A stretch of DNA of 64,000 nucleotides from NCBI GenBank assembly GCA_009377445.1, contig WHUA01000014.1:1-64000 (forward strand), in the 5' to 3' direction. The notes below the pieces were generated by a model. The model did no database searches and had not been told where the DNA came from. It saw only the letters and a list, made by a program, of their open reading frames with translations. This stretch comes from Alphaproteobacteria bacterium. GTDB lineage: Bacteria; Pseudomonadota; Alphaproteobacteria; UBA8366. The position numbers and the translations under genes are program-made. Shown piece after piece: positions 41,987 through 49,409 of this stretch. Every line of letters starts with the position of its first letter. Position 1 is the stretch's first letter.

Positions 41987-42502
41987 ATGAGCGATTCGTC
42001 CGGGAATAGCGACAGGCGGAACGGCGGACCGCGCGCCGTCAGCGCCCTGCTGCCGGCCTTGACGCGCCAGGCGCTCGGCAAGCACGGATTTTCCTCCGCC
42101 GCGCTGATTTCCGACTGGGGCGTGATCGTCGGGCCCGAGCTTGCGGCGACCTGCCAGCCGGTAAAGCTCGCCTTTCCGCGCGGCGGGCGCGACGGCGGCG
42201 TCCTGCATCTCAACGTCTCCGGCGGCGCCGCGCTGGAGTTGCAGCACATCGCCCCGCAGATCGTCGAGCGCATCAACGGTCACCTCGGTTACCGCGCGGT
42301 CGAGCGCCTGAAGCTCGTCCATGGACGTGTCGCCCGCACCCGCGGCGGTGGCCCCAAGCGGGCGCAGCAGGCCGGCGCACCGCCGCCCCTCGACCCGGCG
42401 CGCTACCCGGCGCTGAACGGCGTCACCGACCCCGGCCTGAAGGAGAGTCTGGAACGGCTCGGCGCCGCGATCGCCGCGCGCGAATCGAGGGCGAAAAGGT
42501 GA
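41987..42502 (+). CDS. DUF721 (DciA-like) domain protein
   Basis: This 171-residue protein has the DUF721 pattern (LPALTRQALGKHGFSSAALI, then WGVIVGPELAATCQPVKLAFP and LHLNVSGGAALELQHIAPQIVERIN). The related DciA loads replicative helicase in bacteria that lack DnaC. The role of this alphaproteobacterial version is likely similar but not shown by the sequence alone. Its position between mutY and a DsbA-like gene near smc is conserved in the class. Confidence 0.8.
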   Translation: MSDSSGNSDRRNGGPRAVSALLPALTRQALGKHGFSSAALISDWGVIVGPELAATCQPVKLAFPRGGRDGGVLHLNVSGGAALELQHIAPQIVERINGHLGYRAVERLKLVHGRVARTRGGGPKRAQQAGAPPPLDPARYPALNGVTDPGLKESLERLGAAIAARESRAKR

Positions 42503-42631
42503 CCGGCAAGGCTCGTTGCGACCTTCCGGCCGTTGACCGGGATGTGAAGCGGCGTGCGCCCGAGCCGCCTTGAAGGGGCCACGATGATGCACTTATACTC
42601 CCGCACCTTCGACCAGAGACGGAGCCGATGC

Positions 42632-43249
42632 GTGAACCGATTCGCCGCCCTTGCCGCCGCCGCCGCGATGCTATTTTCGGCCTGCTCACAGGCCGAGCCG
42701 ATGTCGACCGAGGAGGCTTTGAAGGACTATCCGATCGGCAACAAGGACGCCCCGGTCACCCTGATCGAATACTCCTCGCTGAGCTGTCCCCACTGCGCGG
42801 AATTTCATGCCAAGACTTTGCCCGAAATAAAGAAAAACTACATCGACACGGGGAAGGTAAAGCTGATCATCCGGGATTTCCCGCTCGGCGGCCCGGCCTA
42901 TGCCGCCGCCATGATGGCGCGCTGCACGAAGCCCGAGCGGCGGGCGCAGTTCATCGAAGTGCTGTTCAAGAACCAGGACGGCTGGTCGAAGGCGCAGGAC
43001 CCGAAAGCGGCGCTCGCGCGGATCGGCAAGCTCGGCGGCTTGAGCCAGGCGGAATTCGATCGCTGCACCAGCGATCAGGCGCTTTTCGAGGGAATTAAAA
43101 AACTCCAGCTTGAAGCGCAACAGAAATATGATGTAAACGCCACGCCAACGTTCATCGTTGCGAAGGGCAACAGCAGTGAAGGCGAAACGATCTCGGGGGC
43201 CCAGCCTTACGAAGTCTTCGAGAAGGCTTTCGCCAAGGCATTGCAGTAG
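42632..43249 (+). CDS. DsbA-like thioredoxin-fold lipoprotein
   Basis: A 205-residue exported protein with a lipoprotein signal (lipobox FSAC near residue 18) and a thioredoxin fold with active site CPHC in SSLSCPHCAEFH. The cis-proline loop is NATPTFIVAKG. It probably acts in periplasmic disulfide exchange. The GTG start at 42632 is chosen because GGAG lies 7 bases upstream and the lipoprotein signal starts there. Upstream ATGs at 42584/42587 would spoil the signal. Confidence 0.85.
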   Translation: MNRFAALAAAAAMLFSACSQAEPMSTEEALKDYPIGNKDAPVTLIEYSSLSCPHCAEFHAKTLPEIKKNYIDTGKVKLIIRDFPLGGPAYAAAMMARCTKPERRAQFIEVLFKNQDGWSKAQDPKAALARIGKLGGLSQAEFDRCTSDQALFEGIKKLQLEAQQKYDVNATPTFIVAKGNSSEGETISGAQPYEVFEKAFAKALQ

Positions 43250-43313
43250 CCGCAACGCGCGATCCATCGACTGCGGCCCGGACGGCCGCGCGAAACAAGT
43301 GGCCGTTTAGCCC

Positions 43314-46300
43314 GTGCATTTCACCAAGCTTCGCGTTACGGGGTTCAAGTCTTTCGTCGAGCCCACCGAGGTCGTCATCGAGCCCGGCATGACCGGCGTC
43401 GTCGGGCCGAACGGCTGCGGCAAGTCGAACGTCGTCGAAGCGCTGCGCTGGGTGATGGGCGAGACCTCCGCCAAGCAGATGCGCGGCGGCGAAATGGACG
43501 ACGTCATCTTCGGCGGGACAGCCAATCGCCCGGCGCGCAACATCGCCGAGGTCATTCTCTACCTCGACAACGCGGACCGCGGCGCGCCCGCACAGTTCAA
43601 CGACGGCGACGAGATCGAAGTGTCGCGGCGCATCGAGCGCGGCGCCGGGTCGACCTATCGGATCAACGGCCGCGAGGTCCGGGCGCGCGACGTCCAGTTG
43701 CTGTTCGCCGATCTTGCGACGGGCGCGCATTCCACCGCCATGGTGAGTCAGGGCCGGATCGGCGCCCTGATCGGCGCCAAGCCGACCGAGCGCCGCACCC
43801 TGCTCGAGGAAGCCGCGGGCATCACCGGCCTGCATTCGCGCCGGCACGAGGCCGAGCTTCGCCTGCGCGGGGCGGAAACCAACCTCGAGCGGCTCGACGA
43901 CGTCATCGGCGCGCTGGAGGGCCAGTACCAGGGCCTACAGCGCCAGGCGCGTCAGGCGACGCGCTACCGCAAGATGTCCGAGGAATTGCGCCAGCTCGAG
44001 GCTGTGCTGCTGCACGCGCGCTGGACCGGCGCGACGAAGGCCCGCGACGAGGCCCGCGAGCGCCTGCACCAGAGCGAGCAGGCGGTCAACGAGCGCACAT
44101 CCGCCGCCGGCGCCGCGGCGACGCAGCAGGGCGACGCCGCCACGGCGATGCCCGAGTTGCGCGACATCGAGGCGAAAGCGGCGGCCGAGCTGCAACGACT
44201 GGTCATGGCGCGGCGCGAACTGGAAAGCGAGGAAAGCCGCGTCCAGGAAGGCATCGGCGAGAGCGAGCGCCAACTGACGCTGATCGCCGCCGACATAGAG
44301 CGCGAGCGCACGCTGGCCGAGGACGCGCGCCGCGCGATCGAAGCGCTGGAAGCGGAGAAGACCGCCATCGCGGCGGCGCGCGAAGGCGAAGAGACGACGC
44401 TGGCCGGCGCGCACGCCGCGCTGGAATCGATGCGCGGCGAGCTGCAGACGAACGTACAGGCCCTCGAATCGCTGACCGAGCAGGTCGTCAAGGCCGAGTC
44501 GCGCGCCGCCGCGCTCGACCGCAAGAAAACCGAGCTGCAGCAGCGGATCGCGCGCCTGGAGAGCCGCGCCCAGGAGATCGGCGCGGAGCGCGACCGCCTG
44601 TCCGCCGCGATCAGCCAGGACCGGGCGCTGCAGGACGCGGAGCGCGAAGTCGCCTCGGCCGAAGAGGCCGTGGCCCGCGCCCGGCAGGACCTGACGGCCG
44701 CCGAGCAGGCCCGCGCGGACGCCGGGCAGGCGGAGGCCGGCGTCCGAACCACCGCCCAGCAAGCGGAAGCGGCGCTCGCCCGCCTCGCGGCGGAGGAAAC
44801 GACACTCGCCGACATGCTGGAGCCGCGCGAGGCCGACCTTTTCCCGCCGCTGATCGATGCGCTCCGCGTCGATGCAGGCTACGAGGCCGCCCTGGGCGCG
44901 GCCTTGGGCGAGGACCTCACCGCGCCCGCCGATACCGCCGCGGAAATTCATTGGGCGAACCTGCCGCCGATCGATTCGCCGCCGCCGCTGCCGGACGGCG
45001 CGGCGCCGCTGTCGCGCTTCGTGCGCGGCCCGGATGTGCTCGCGCGCTGCCTCGCCTTCATCGGCGTGCTCGACGACGCAGCCGCCGCCACAAACCTCGC
45101 CGAACGCCTCCGGCCCGGGCAGATGCTGGTCTCGCGCGATGGCGGGCTCTGGCGCTGGGACGGCTACACCGTCCAGGCCGGCGCGCCGACCCCGGCGGCC
45201 AAGCGGCTGCAGCAGCGCAACCGGCTCGCCGATCTGCGCACCGAGCGCGCCGCCGCCGAGGCCGAGGCCGAACGCGCCGGACGCCGCCTGCAGGAAGTGG
45301 AAAGCGCCGTTCAGGGCGTCATCGCCGCCGAGCGCCGCGCGCGGCAGGTGATGGACGAGGCCTACGCCCGGCTGAACGGCGGGCGCGCCGCGCATGCCCG
45401 CGCCGCCAGTGCGGCCGCCGGCACGCAGTCGCGCGTCTCGACCTTGTCGGAATCCGCCGAACAGCTCGTCGCCGACCTGACGGAGAGCGGGAAAGAGCTC
45501 GCGGAAACCGATGCCGCGATCGCCGGCCTGGAGGATCCCAGCGAGGCGCGCCGCCGGATCGACACGCTCCGCACCGTGGTCGCCGAGCTGCGCGGCGTCG
45601 AGGCCGAGCGCCGCAGCGCGCACGACCGCGCGATGCGCGAGGCCGAGGAACGCAAGCGCCGCTTCGCAGCCGTCGCCCAGGAGCTGCAGGAATGGCAGAA
45701 CCGGGTCGGCAACACCGCGTCCCGCCTCGACCAGCTTTCCGAGCGCCGGCAATCCGCCGAGGATCAGAAGACCCGACTTTCCGCCCGCCCGGCCGAGATC
45801 GAACAGCAGCGCAGCCGGCTGCTCGATACGATCGCGCGGTCGGAACAGGCGCGAAAAGCGGCGGCCGACCGCCTCGCCGAGGGCGAAGCCGCCCTGGCCG
45901 GCGCCGACAAGGCGCTGAGGGCTGCCGAGGCCGCGCTTGCCGAAGCCCGCGAGACGCGCGTGCGCTGCGAAGCGCAGCTCGAGCAGGCGGAAACCGAATG
46001 CCGCTCCGTCGCCGAACGCATCCGCGAGCGGCTGCGCTGCGCGCCGGACGACGTTCTCGAAGTCGCCCAGATCGAGGCCGGCGAGACGCCTCCCGACGTC
46101 ACGGAGGTCGAGGAGAAGATCGAGCGTCTCGGCCGCCAGCGCGACTCGATGGGCCCGGTGAACCTGCGCGCGGAGACGGAGCTGGCCGAGCTCGAGGAAC
46201 AGATCACCACCATGCGCTCGGAGCGCGAAGACCTGATCGCGGCGATCGCCCGGCTGCGCCAGGGCATCGCATCGCTCAACCGCGAGGGCCGCGAACGGCT

Positions 46301-46775
46301 GCTCGCCGCGTTCGAGACGGTCAACAAGCATTTCCAGGAGCTGTTCGTCCGCCTGTTCGGCGGCGGCCGGGCGCATCTCGCCCTCACCGAAGCCGAGGAT
46401 CCGCTCGATGCCGGGCTGGAAATCATGGCGAGCCCGCCGGGCAAGAAGCTCCAGATCATGTCGCTCCTGTCGGGCGGCGAGCAGGCGCTGACGGCGCTCT
46501 CCCTGCTGTTCGCGGTGTTCCTCACCAACCCGGCGCCGATCTGCGTGCTGGACGAGGTCGACGCCCCGCTCGACGATGCGAACGTCGACCGGTTCTGCAC
46601 GCTGCTCGACGAAATCGCCCACAGCGGGCAGACGCGCTTCCTGTGCGTCACCCATCACCGCATGACCATGGCCCGCATGGACCGGCTGTTCGGCGTGACC
46701 ATGGGCGAGCGCGGCGTCAGCCAGCTCGTATCGGTCGATCTGCGGCGCGCCGAAGCGCTCCGGGACTCGGCCTGA
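43314..46775 (+). CDS. smc: chromosome segregation protein SMC
   Basis: SMC is the ATPase of the condensin-like complex that organises and helps segregate the chromosome. The 1153-residue protein has the Walker A GPNGCGKSN at 31-39, two long coiled-coil stretches (about 170-500 and 640-990) around a hinge, the signature LLSGGEQALTALSLLFAVF, and Walker B ICVLDEVDAPLDDANVDRF. It uses a GTG start. The length is normal. Confidence 0.97.
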   Translation: MHFTKLRVTGFKSFVEPTEVVIEPGMTGVVGPNGCGKSNVVEALRWVMGETSAKQMRGGEMDDVIFGGTANRPARNIAEVILYLDNADRGAPAQFNDGDEIEVSRRIERGAGSTYRINGREVRARDVQLLFADLATGAHSTAMVSQGRIGALIGAKPTERRTLLEEAAGITGLHSRRHEAELRLRGAETNLERLDDVIGALEGQYQGLQRQARQATRYRKMSEELRQLEAVLLHARWTGATKARDEARERLHQSEQAVNERTSAAGAAATQQGDAATAMPELRDIEAKAAAELQRLVMARRELESEESRVQEGIGESERQLTLIAADIERERTLAEDARRAIEALEAEKTAIAAAREGEETTLAGAHAALESMRGELQTNVQALESLTEQVVKAESRAAALDRKKTELQQRIARLESRAQEIGAERDRLSAAISQDRALQDAEREVASAEEAVARARQDLTAAEQARADAGQAEAGVRTTAQQAEAALARLAAEETTLADMLEPREADLFPPLIDALRVDAGYEAALGAALGEDLTAPADTAAEIHWANLPPIDSPPPLPDGAAPLSRFVRGPDVLARCLAFIGVLDDAAAATNLAERLRPGQMLVSRDGGLWRWDGYTVQAGAPTPAAKRLQQRNRLADLRTERAAAEAEAERAGRRLQEVESAVQGVIAAERRARQVMDEAYARLNGGRAAHARAASAAAGTQSRVSTLSESAEQLVADLTESGKELAETDAAIAGLEDPSEARRRIDTLRTVVAELRGVEAERRSAHDRAMREAEERKRRFAAVAQELQEWQNRVGNTASRLDQLSERRQSAEDQKTRLSARPAEIEQQRSRLLDTIARSEQARKAAADRLAEGEAALAGADKALRAAEAALAEARETRVRCEAQLEQAETECRSVAERIRERLRCAPDDVLEVAQIEAGETPPDVTEVEEKIERLGRQRDSMGPVNLRAETELAELEEQITTMRSEREDLIAAIARLRQGIASLNREGRERLLAAFETVNKHFQELFVRLFGGGRAHLALTEAEDPLDAGLEIMASPPGKKLQIMSLLSGGEQALTALSLLFAVFLTNPAPICVLDEVDAPLDDANVDRFCTLLDEIAHSGQTRFLCVTHHRMTMARMDRLFGVTMGERGVSQLVSVDLRRAEALRDSA

Positions 46776-46850
46776 TCGGCCCCCGGCGGAATAACGGCGG
46801 GAAGTGGAAACCTTTCATATCACGGCGTTTTTCCTGCGGCCCATTGCGCC

Positions 46851-46879
46851 TTGACAGCCTATGCCCTGCTAACTATCGT
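46851..46879 (+). promoter_or_regulatory. candidate promoter of the atp operon
   Basis: TTGACA (46851-46856) is followed after 17 bp by TATCGT (46874-46879). The predicted start is about 60 bp upstream of atpI. It is the only good match in the 172-bp gap after smc. Confidence 0.45.
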
Positions 46880-46947
46880 GCGCGCGATTTCGGGAACGGG
46901 GGCTGCCGGTACGATTGGCGGTCCGCGGGTTCCGGGGCGGTGGGGGC

Positions 46948-47304
46948 ATGACCGACGAAAAACCTTCGCCTTCCCTGGAAGACCTCGACGCCAGGCTTCG
47001 CCGGGCGCACGAGCGACGCCCCGACCGGAGCGCAGACGAGGACCAGGGACCGGATCCGAATTCGGTCGGCGCGGGTCTCGGATTTGCGCTCAGGATCGGG
47101 ATTGAGCTGGTTGCGGCTTTGGCGGTTGGCGTCGGTATCGGTCTGCTGCTGGACTATTGGCTGGGGACCAAGCCCTGGATGCTGATCGTGTTTTTCTTTC
47201 TCGGAAGCGCGGCCGGCTTCCTCAACGTCTACCGCGCCGTGAGCGGATATGGCTATGCTGCCGGCTATCGCCGGGATAACAAGGGCTCGCGCGACGACGC
47301 CTGA
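46948..47304 (+). CDS. atpI: ATP synthase accessory protein AtpI
   Basis: AtpI/AtpZ-type protein that assists assembly of the F0 c-ring or ion supply. The 118-residue product has a charged N-terminus and two transmembrane helices (IELVAALAVGVGIGLLLDYWLG; MLIVFFFLGSAAGFLNVYRAV). ATG 46948 follows a GGGGG tract and gives a normal length. It begins the atpI-atpB-atpE-atpF'-atpF operon. Confidence 0.9.
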   Translation: MTDEKPSPSLEDLDARLRRAHERRPDRSADEDQGPDPNSVGAGLGFALRIGIELVAALAVGVGIGLLLDYWLGTKPWMLIVFFFLGSAAGFLNVYRAVSGYGYAAGYRRDNKGSRDDA

Positions 47305-47334
47305 CGGGGACTAGGGGAGCAGGTAAGGCAAGAG

Positions 47335-48081
47335 ATGGCACAGGCAGGCGCCGGCGAGAGCCACAGTCCGCTCGCACAATTCATGATCAAGAAGATCATC
47401 CCGCTGGAAATCGGCGGGGTGGATGTTTCGTTCACGAACTCCGCGCTGGCGATGACGGTGGCCGTCGTCGCCGTCTCGGTTTTCCTGATCGTCGGCATTC
47501 GCCGCGGCGCGTTGGTTCCGGGCCGCTGGCAGGTCGTGACCGAGCTTTCCTACGAATTCGTCGCCAACATGATCCGCGACAACGTCGGCCAGGAAGGCCG
47601 GCGCTATTTCCCCTTCATCTTCACCCTGTTCATGTTCATTTTCGCCGGCAACCTGATCGGCATGATCCCTTACAGCTTCACCTATACGAGCCATCTGATC
47701 GTGACCTTCGGTCTGGCTGCGGTGGTGTTCATCGGGGTGACGATCATCGGCCTGGCCAAGCATGGCCTGCATTTCTTCGGGTTTTTCCTGCCGCACGGCG
47801 TGCCGTGGTTCCTCGCCTGGCTGATCATCCCGATCGAGATCCTCTCCTACCTGTCGCGCCCGGTCAGCCTGTCGCTGCGCCTGTTCGCCAACATGACCGC
47901 CGGACACACCATGATGAAGGTGTTCGCCGGCTTCATCTTCGTGCTCGGCATCGCGGGCGTGGCGCCGCTCGTCATGGTCGTCGCGCTGACGGGGCTAGAG
48001 ATCATCATCGCCTTCCTGCAAGCCTACGTGTTCGCCATCCTCACCTGCGTCTATCTCAACGACGCGCTGCATCTGCACTGA
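47335..48081 (+). CDS. atpB: F0F1 ATP synthase subunit a
   Basis: Subunit a forms the proton half-channels against the c-ring. The 248-residue membrane protein has the essential arginine in SLSLRLFANMTAGH and the C-terminal family pattern LEIIIAFLQAYVFAILTCVYLNDA. A purine-rich leader (GGGGAGCAGGTAAGG) precedes the ATG. Confidence 0.96.
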   Translation: MAQAGAGESHSPLAQFMIKKIIPLEIGGVDVSFTNSALAMTVAVVAVSVFLIVGIRRGALVPGRWQVVTELSYEFVANMIRDNVGQEGRRYFPFIFTLFMFIFAGNLIGMIPYSFTYTSHLIVTFGLAAVVFIGVTIIGLAKHGLHFFGFFLPHGVPWFLAWLIIPIEILSYLSRPVSLSLRLFANMTAGHTMMKVFAGFIFVLGIAGVAPLVMVVALTGLEIIIAFLQAYVFAILTCVYLNDALHLH

Positions 48082-48154
48082 CCGGCAGAGGCTGGCTTGG
48101 ACATTCGCAGTTTGATTTCAATCGCTTTCGACTGATCGAAGAAAGGACGTAACA

Positions 48155-48379
48155 ATGGAAGTAGCAGCCGCAAAATTGATCGGCGCAGGCCTGGCGGTTA
48201 TCGGCCTCGGCGGCGTCGGCGCCGGCATCGGCAACATCTTCGCCTCGATGATCTCCTCGGGCGCGCGCAATCCGGGCGCGATCCCGCGTGTTCAGCTCTT
48301 CATGTGGATCGGCTTCGCGCTCGTCGAAGCAGTCGCGCTCTATGCGCTGCTGATCTCGTTCCTGATCCTCTTCGGTTGA
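48155..48379 (+). CDS. atpE: F0F1 ATP synthase subunit c
   Basis: Subunit c forms the rotating ring. The 74-residue protein is a helical hairpin with the glycine-rich first helix (GAGLAVIGLGGVGAGIGNIF), the polar loop ARNP, and the proton-carrying glutamate in GFALVEAVALYALL. The family motif and length are normal. A GAAAGGA ribosome-binding site lies upstream. Confidence 0.96.
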   Translation: MEVAAAKLIGAGLAVIGLGGVGAGIGNIFASMISSGARNPGAIPRVQLFMWIGFALVEAVALYALLISFLILFG

Positions 48380-48417
48380 GCAAGAGCCCGGGTTTCCGGG
48401 CGTAGGAGCGGGCGCCG

Positions 48418-48912
48418 ATGCCGCAACTCGATCCATCGCTTTTCGCGACGCAGCTTTTCTGGCTGTTCGTCACCTTCCTGGTGCTGTTCCTGATCGCCTG
48501 GAAGGCCGCGTTGCCGCGCATTGCCGACGTGCTGAATGCGCGGCAGAACCGCATCGACGGCGATCTGGAAAAGGCGCAGGCGCTCAAGACCGAAGCCGAG
48601 GAAGTGCTCGCCACCTACGAAAGGTCGCTCGCCGGAGCGGCCGTCCAGGCGCAGGACATCCATCGCGAGGCCGTGCAGGCGCTCGCAGCCGAGCGAGCCA
48701 AACGGAATGAGGAGCTGTCGCGCAGGCTTTCCGCCCAGACGCGCGAGGCCGAGGCCAGGATCTCCGGCGAGAAACGGCGCGCCGTCGAAAACATCCGCGA
48801 AGTCACGCTCGATGTCGTGCAGAGCGCCGCGGCGCGGCTGATCGGCGTCGAGGTGGCCGGTGCCGATGCGGACCGGGCGATCCAGTCCGCCTTGCAGGAG
48901 CGGCGCACATGA
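48418..48912 (+). CDS. atpF': F0F1 ATP synthase subunit b'
   Basis: One of two stator b-type subunits, as usual in Alphaproteobacteria. The 164-residue protein has an N-terminal transmembrane helix (FATQLFWLFVTFLVLFLIAWK) and a long charged coiled-coil. It overlaps the next gene by 4 bp (ATGA), coupling the two b-type subunits for 1:1 assembly. Confidence 0.93.
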   Translation: MPQLDPSLFATQLFWLFVTFLVLFLIAWKAALPRIADVLNARQNRIDGDLEKAQALKTEAEEVLATYERSLAGAAVQAQDIHREAVQALAAERAKRNEELSRRLSAQTREAEARISGEKRRAVENIREVTLDVVQSAAARLIGVEVAGADADRAIQSALQERRT

Positions 48913-49400
48913 GCGCGGTGCTGCACGATCCCACCTTCTGGACGGCCGTCGCCTTCGTCATCTTCGTGGCGGCGCTGTTCAAGCCGGTGAAGAAGGCGCT
49001 GCTCGGCGGCCTCGACGGCCGCATCGCGCAGATCCGGACCGAGGTGGAAGAAGCCCAGCGGCTGCGGGAAGAAGCGCAGACCCTGCTCGCCTCCTATCAG
49101 CGCAAACAGCGCGAAGCGGCGCAGGAGGCCGAGAGCATCGTCCGTCAGGCCAAGGAAGACGCGGCGCTGCACCGCGCCGAGGCCGAGAAGGCCATGGAAG
49201 ATATGCTGAAGCGCCAGGAGACGCTGACGATCGAGAAGATTGCCCAAGCCGAGGCGGCGGCGATCCAGGAAGTCCGGGAAATCGCGGTCGACCTCGCGAT
49301 CGCCGCGACGGAAAAGATCCTCACGGAGAAGGTCCGCGGCGGCCTGTCGGACCGACTGGTCGACAAGGCGATCGGCGAGCTCCCCCAGAAACTTCAATAA
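48909..49400 (+). CDS. atpF: F0F1 ATP synthase subunit b
   Basis: The second stator b subunit, 163 residues. It has a membrane helix (FWTAVAFVIFVAALFKPVKKAL) followed by a coiled-coil that reaches F1. It ends the F0 operon. The F1 genes (atpHAGDC) are not here and are usually in a separate locus in this class. It faces the convergent gcvP, 9 bp away. Confidence 0.93.
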   Translation: MSAVLHDPTFWTAVAFVIFVAALFKPVKKALLGGLDGRIAQIRTEVEEAQRLREEAQTLLASYQRKQREAAQEAESIVRQAKEDAALHRAEAEKAMEDMLKRQETLTIEKIAQAEAAAIQEVREIAVDLAIAATEKILTEKVRGGLSDRLVDKAIGELPQKLQ

Positions 49401-49409
49401 AAGCGCGTA

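Noticed and set aside
43935..46658. Long open frame antisense to smc
   Set aside because: It mirrors the codon structure of smc in a very GC-rich sequence. The translation is repetitive and Arg/Leu/Gly-rich, with no start signal or family resemblance.
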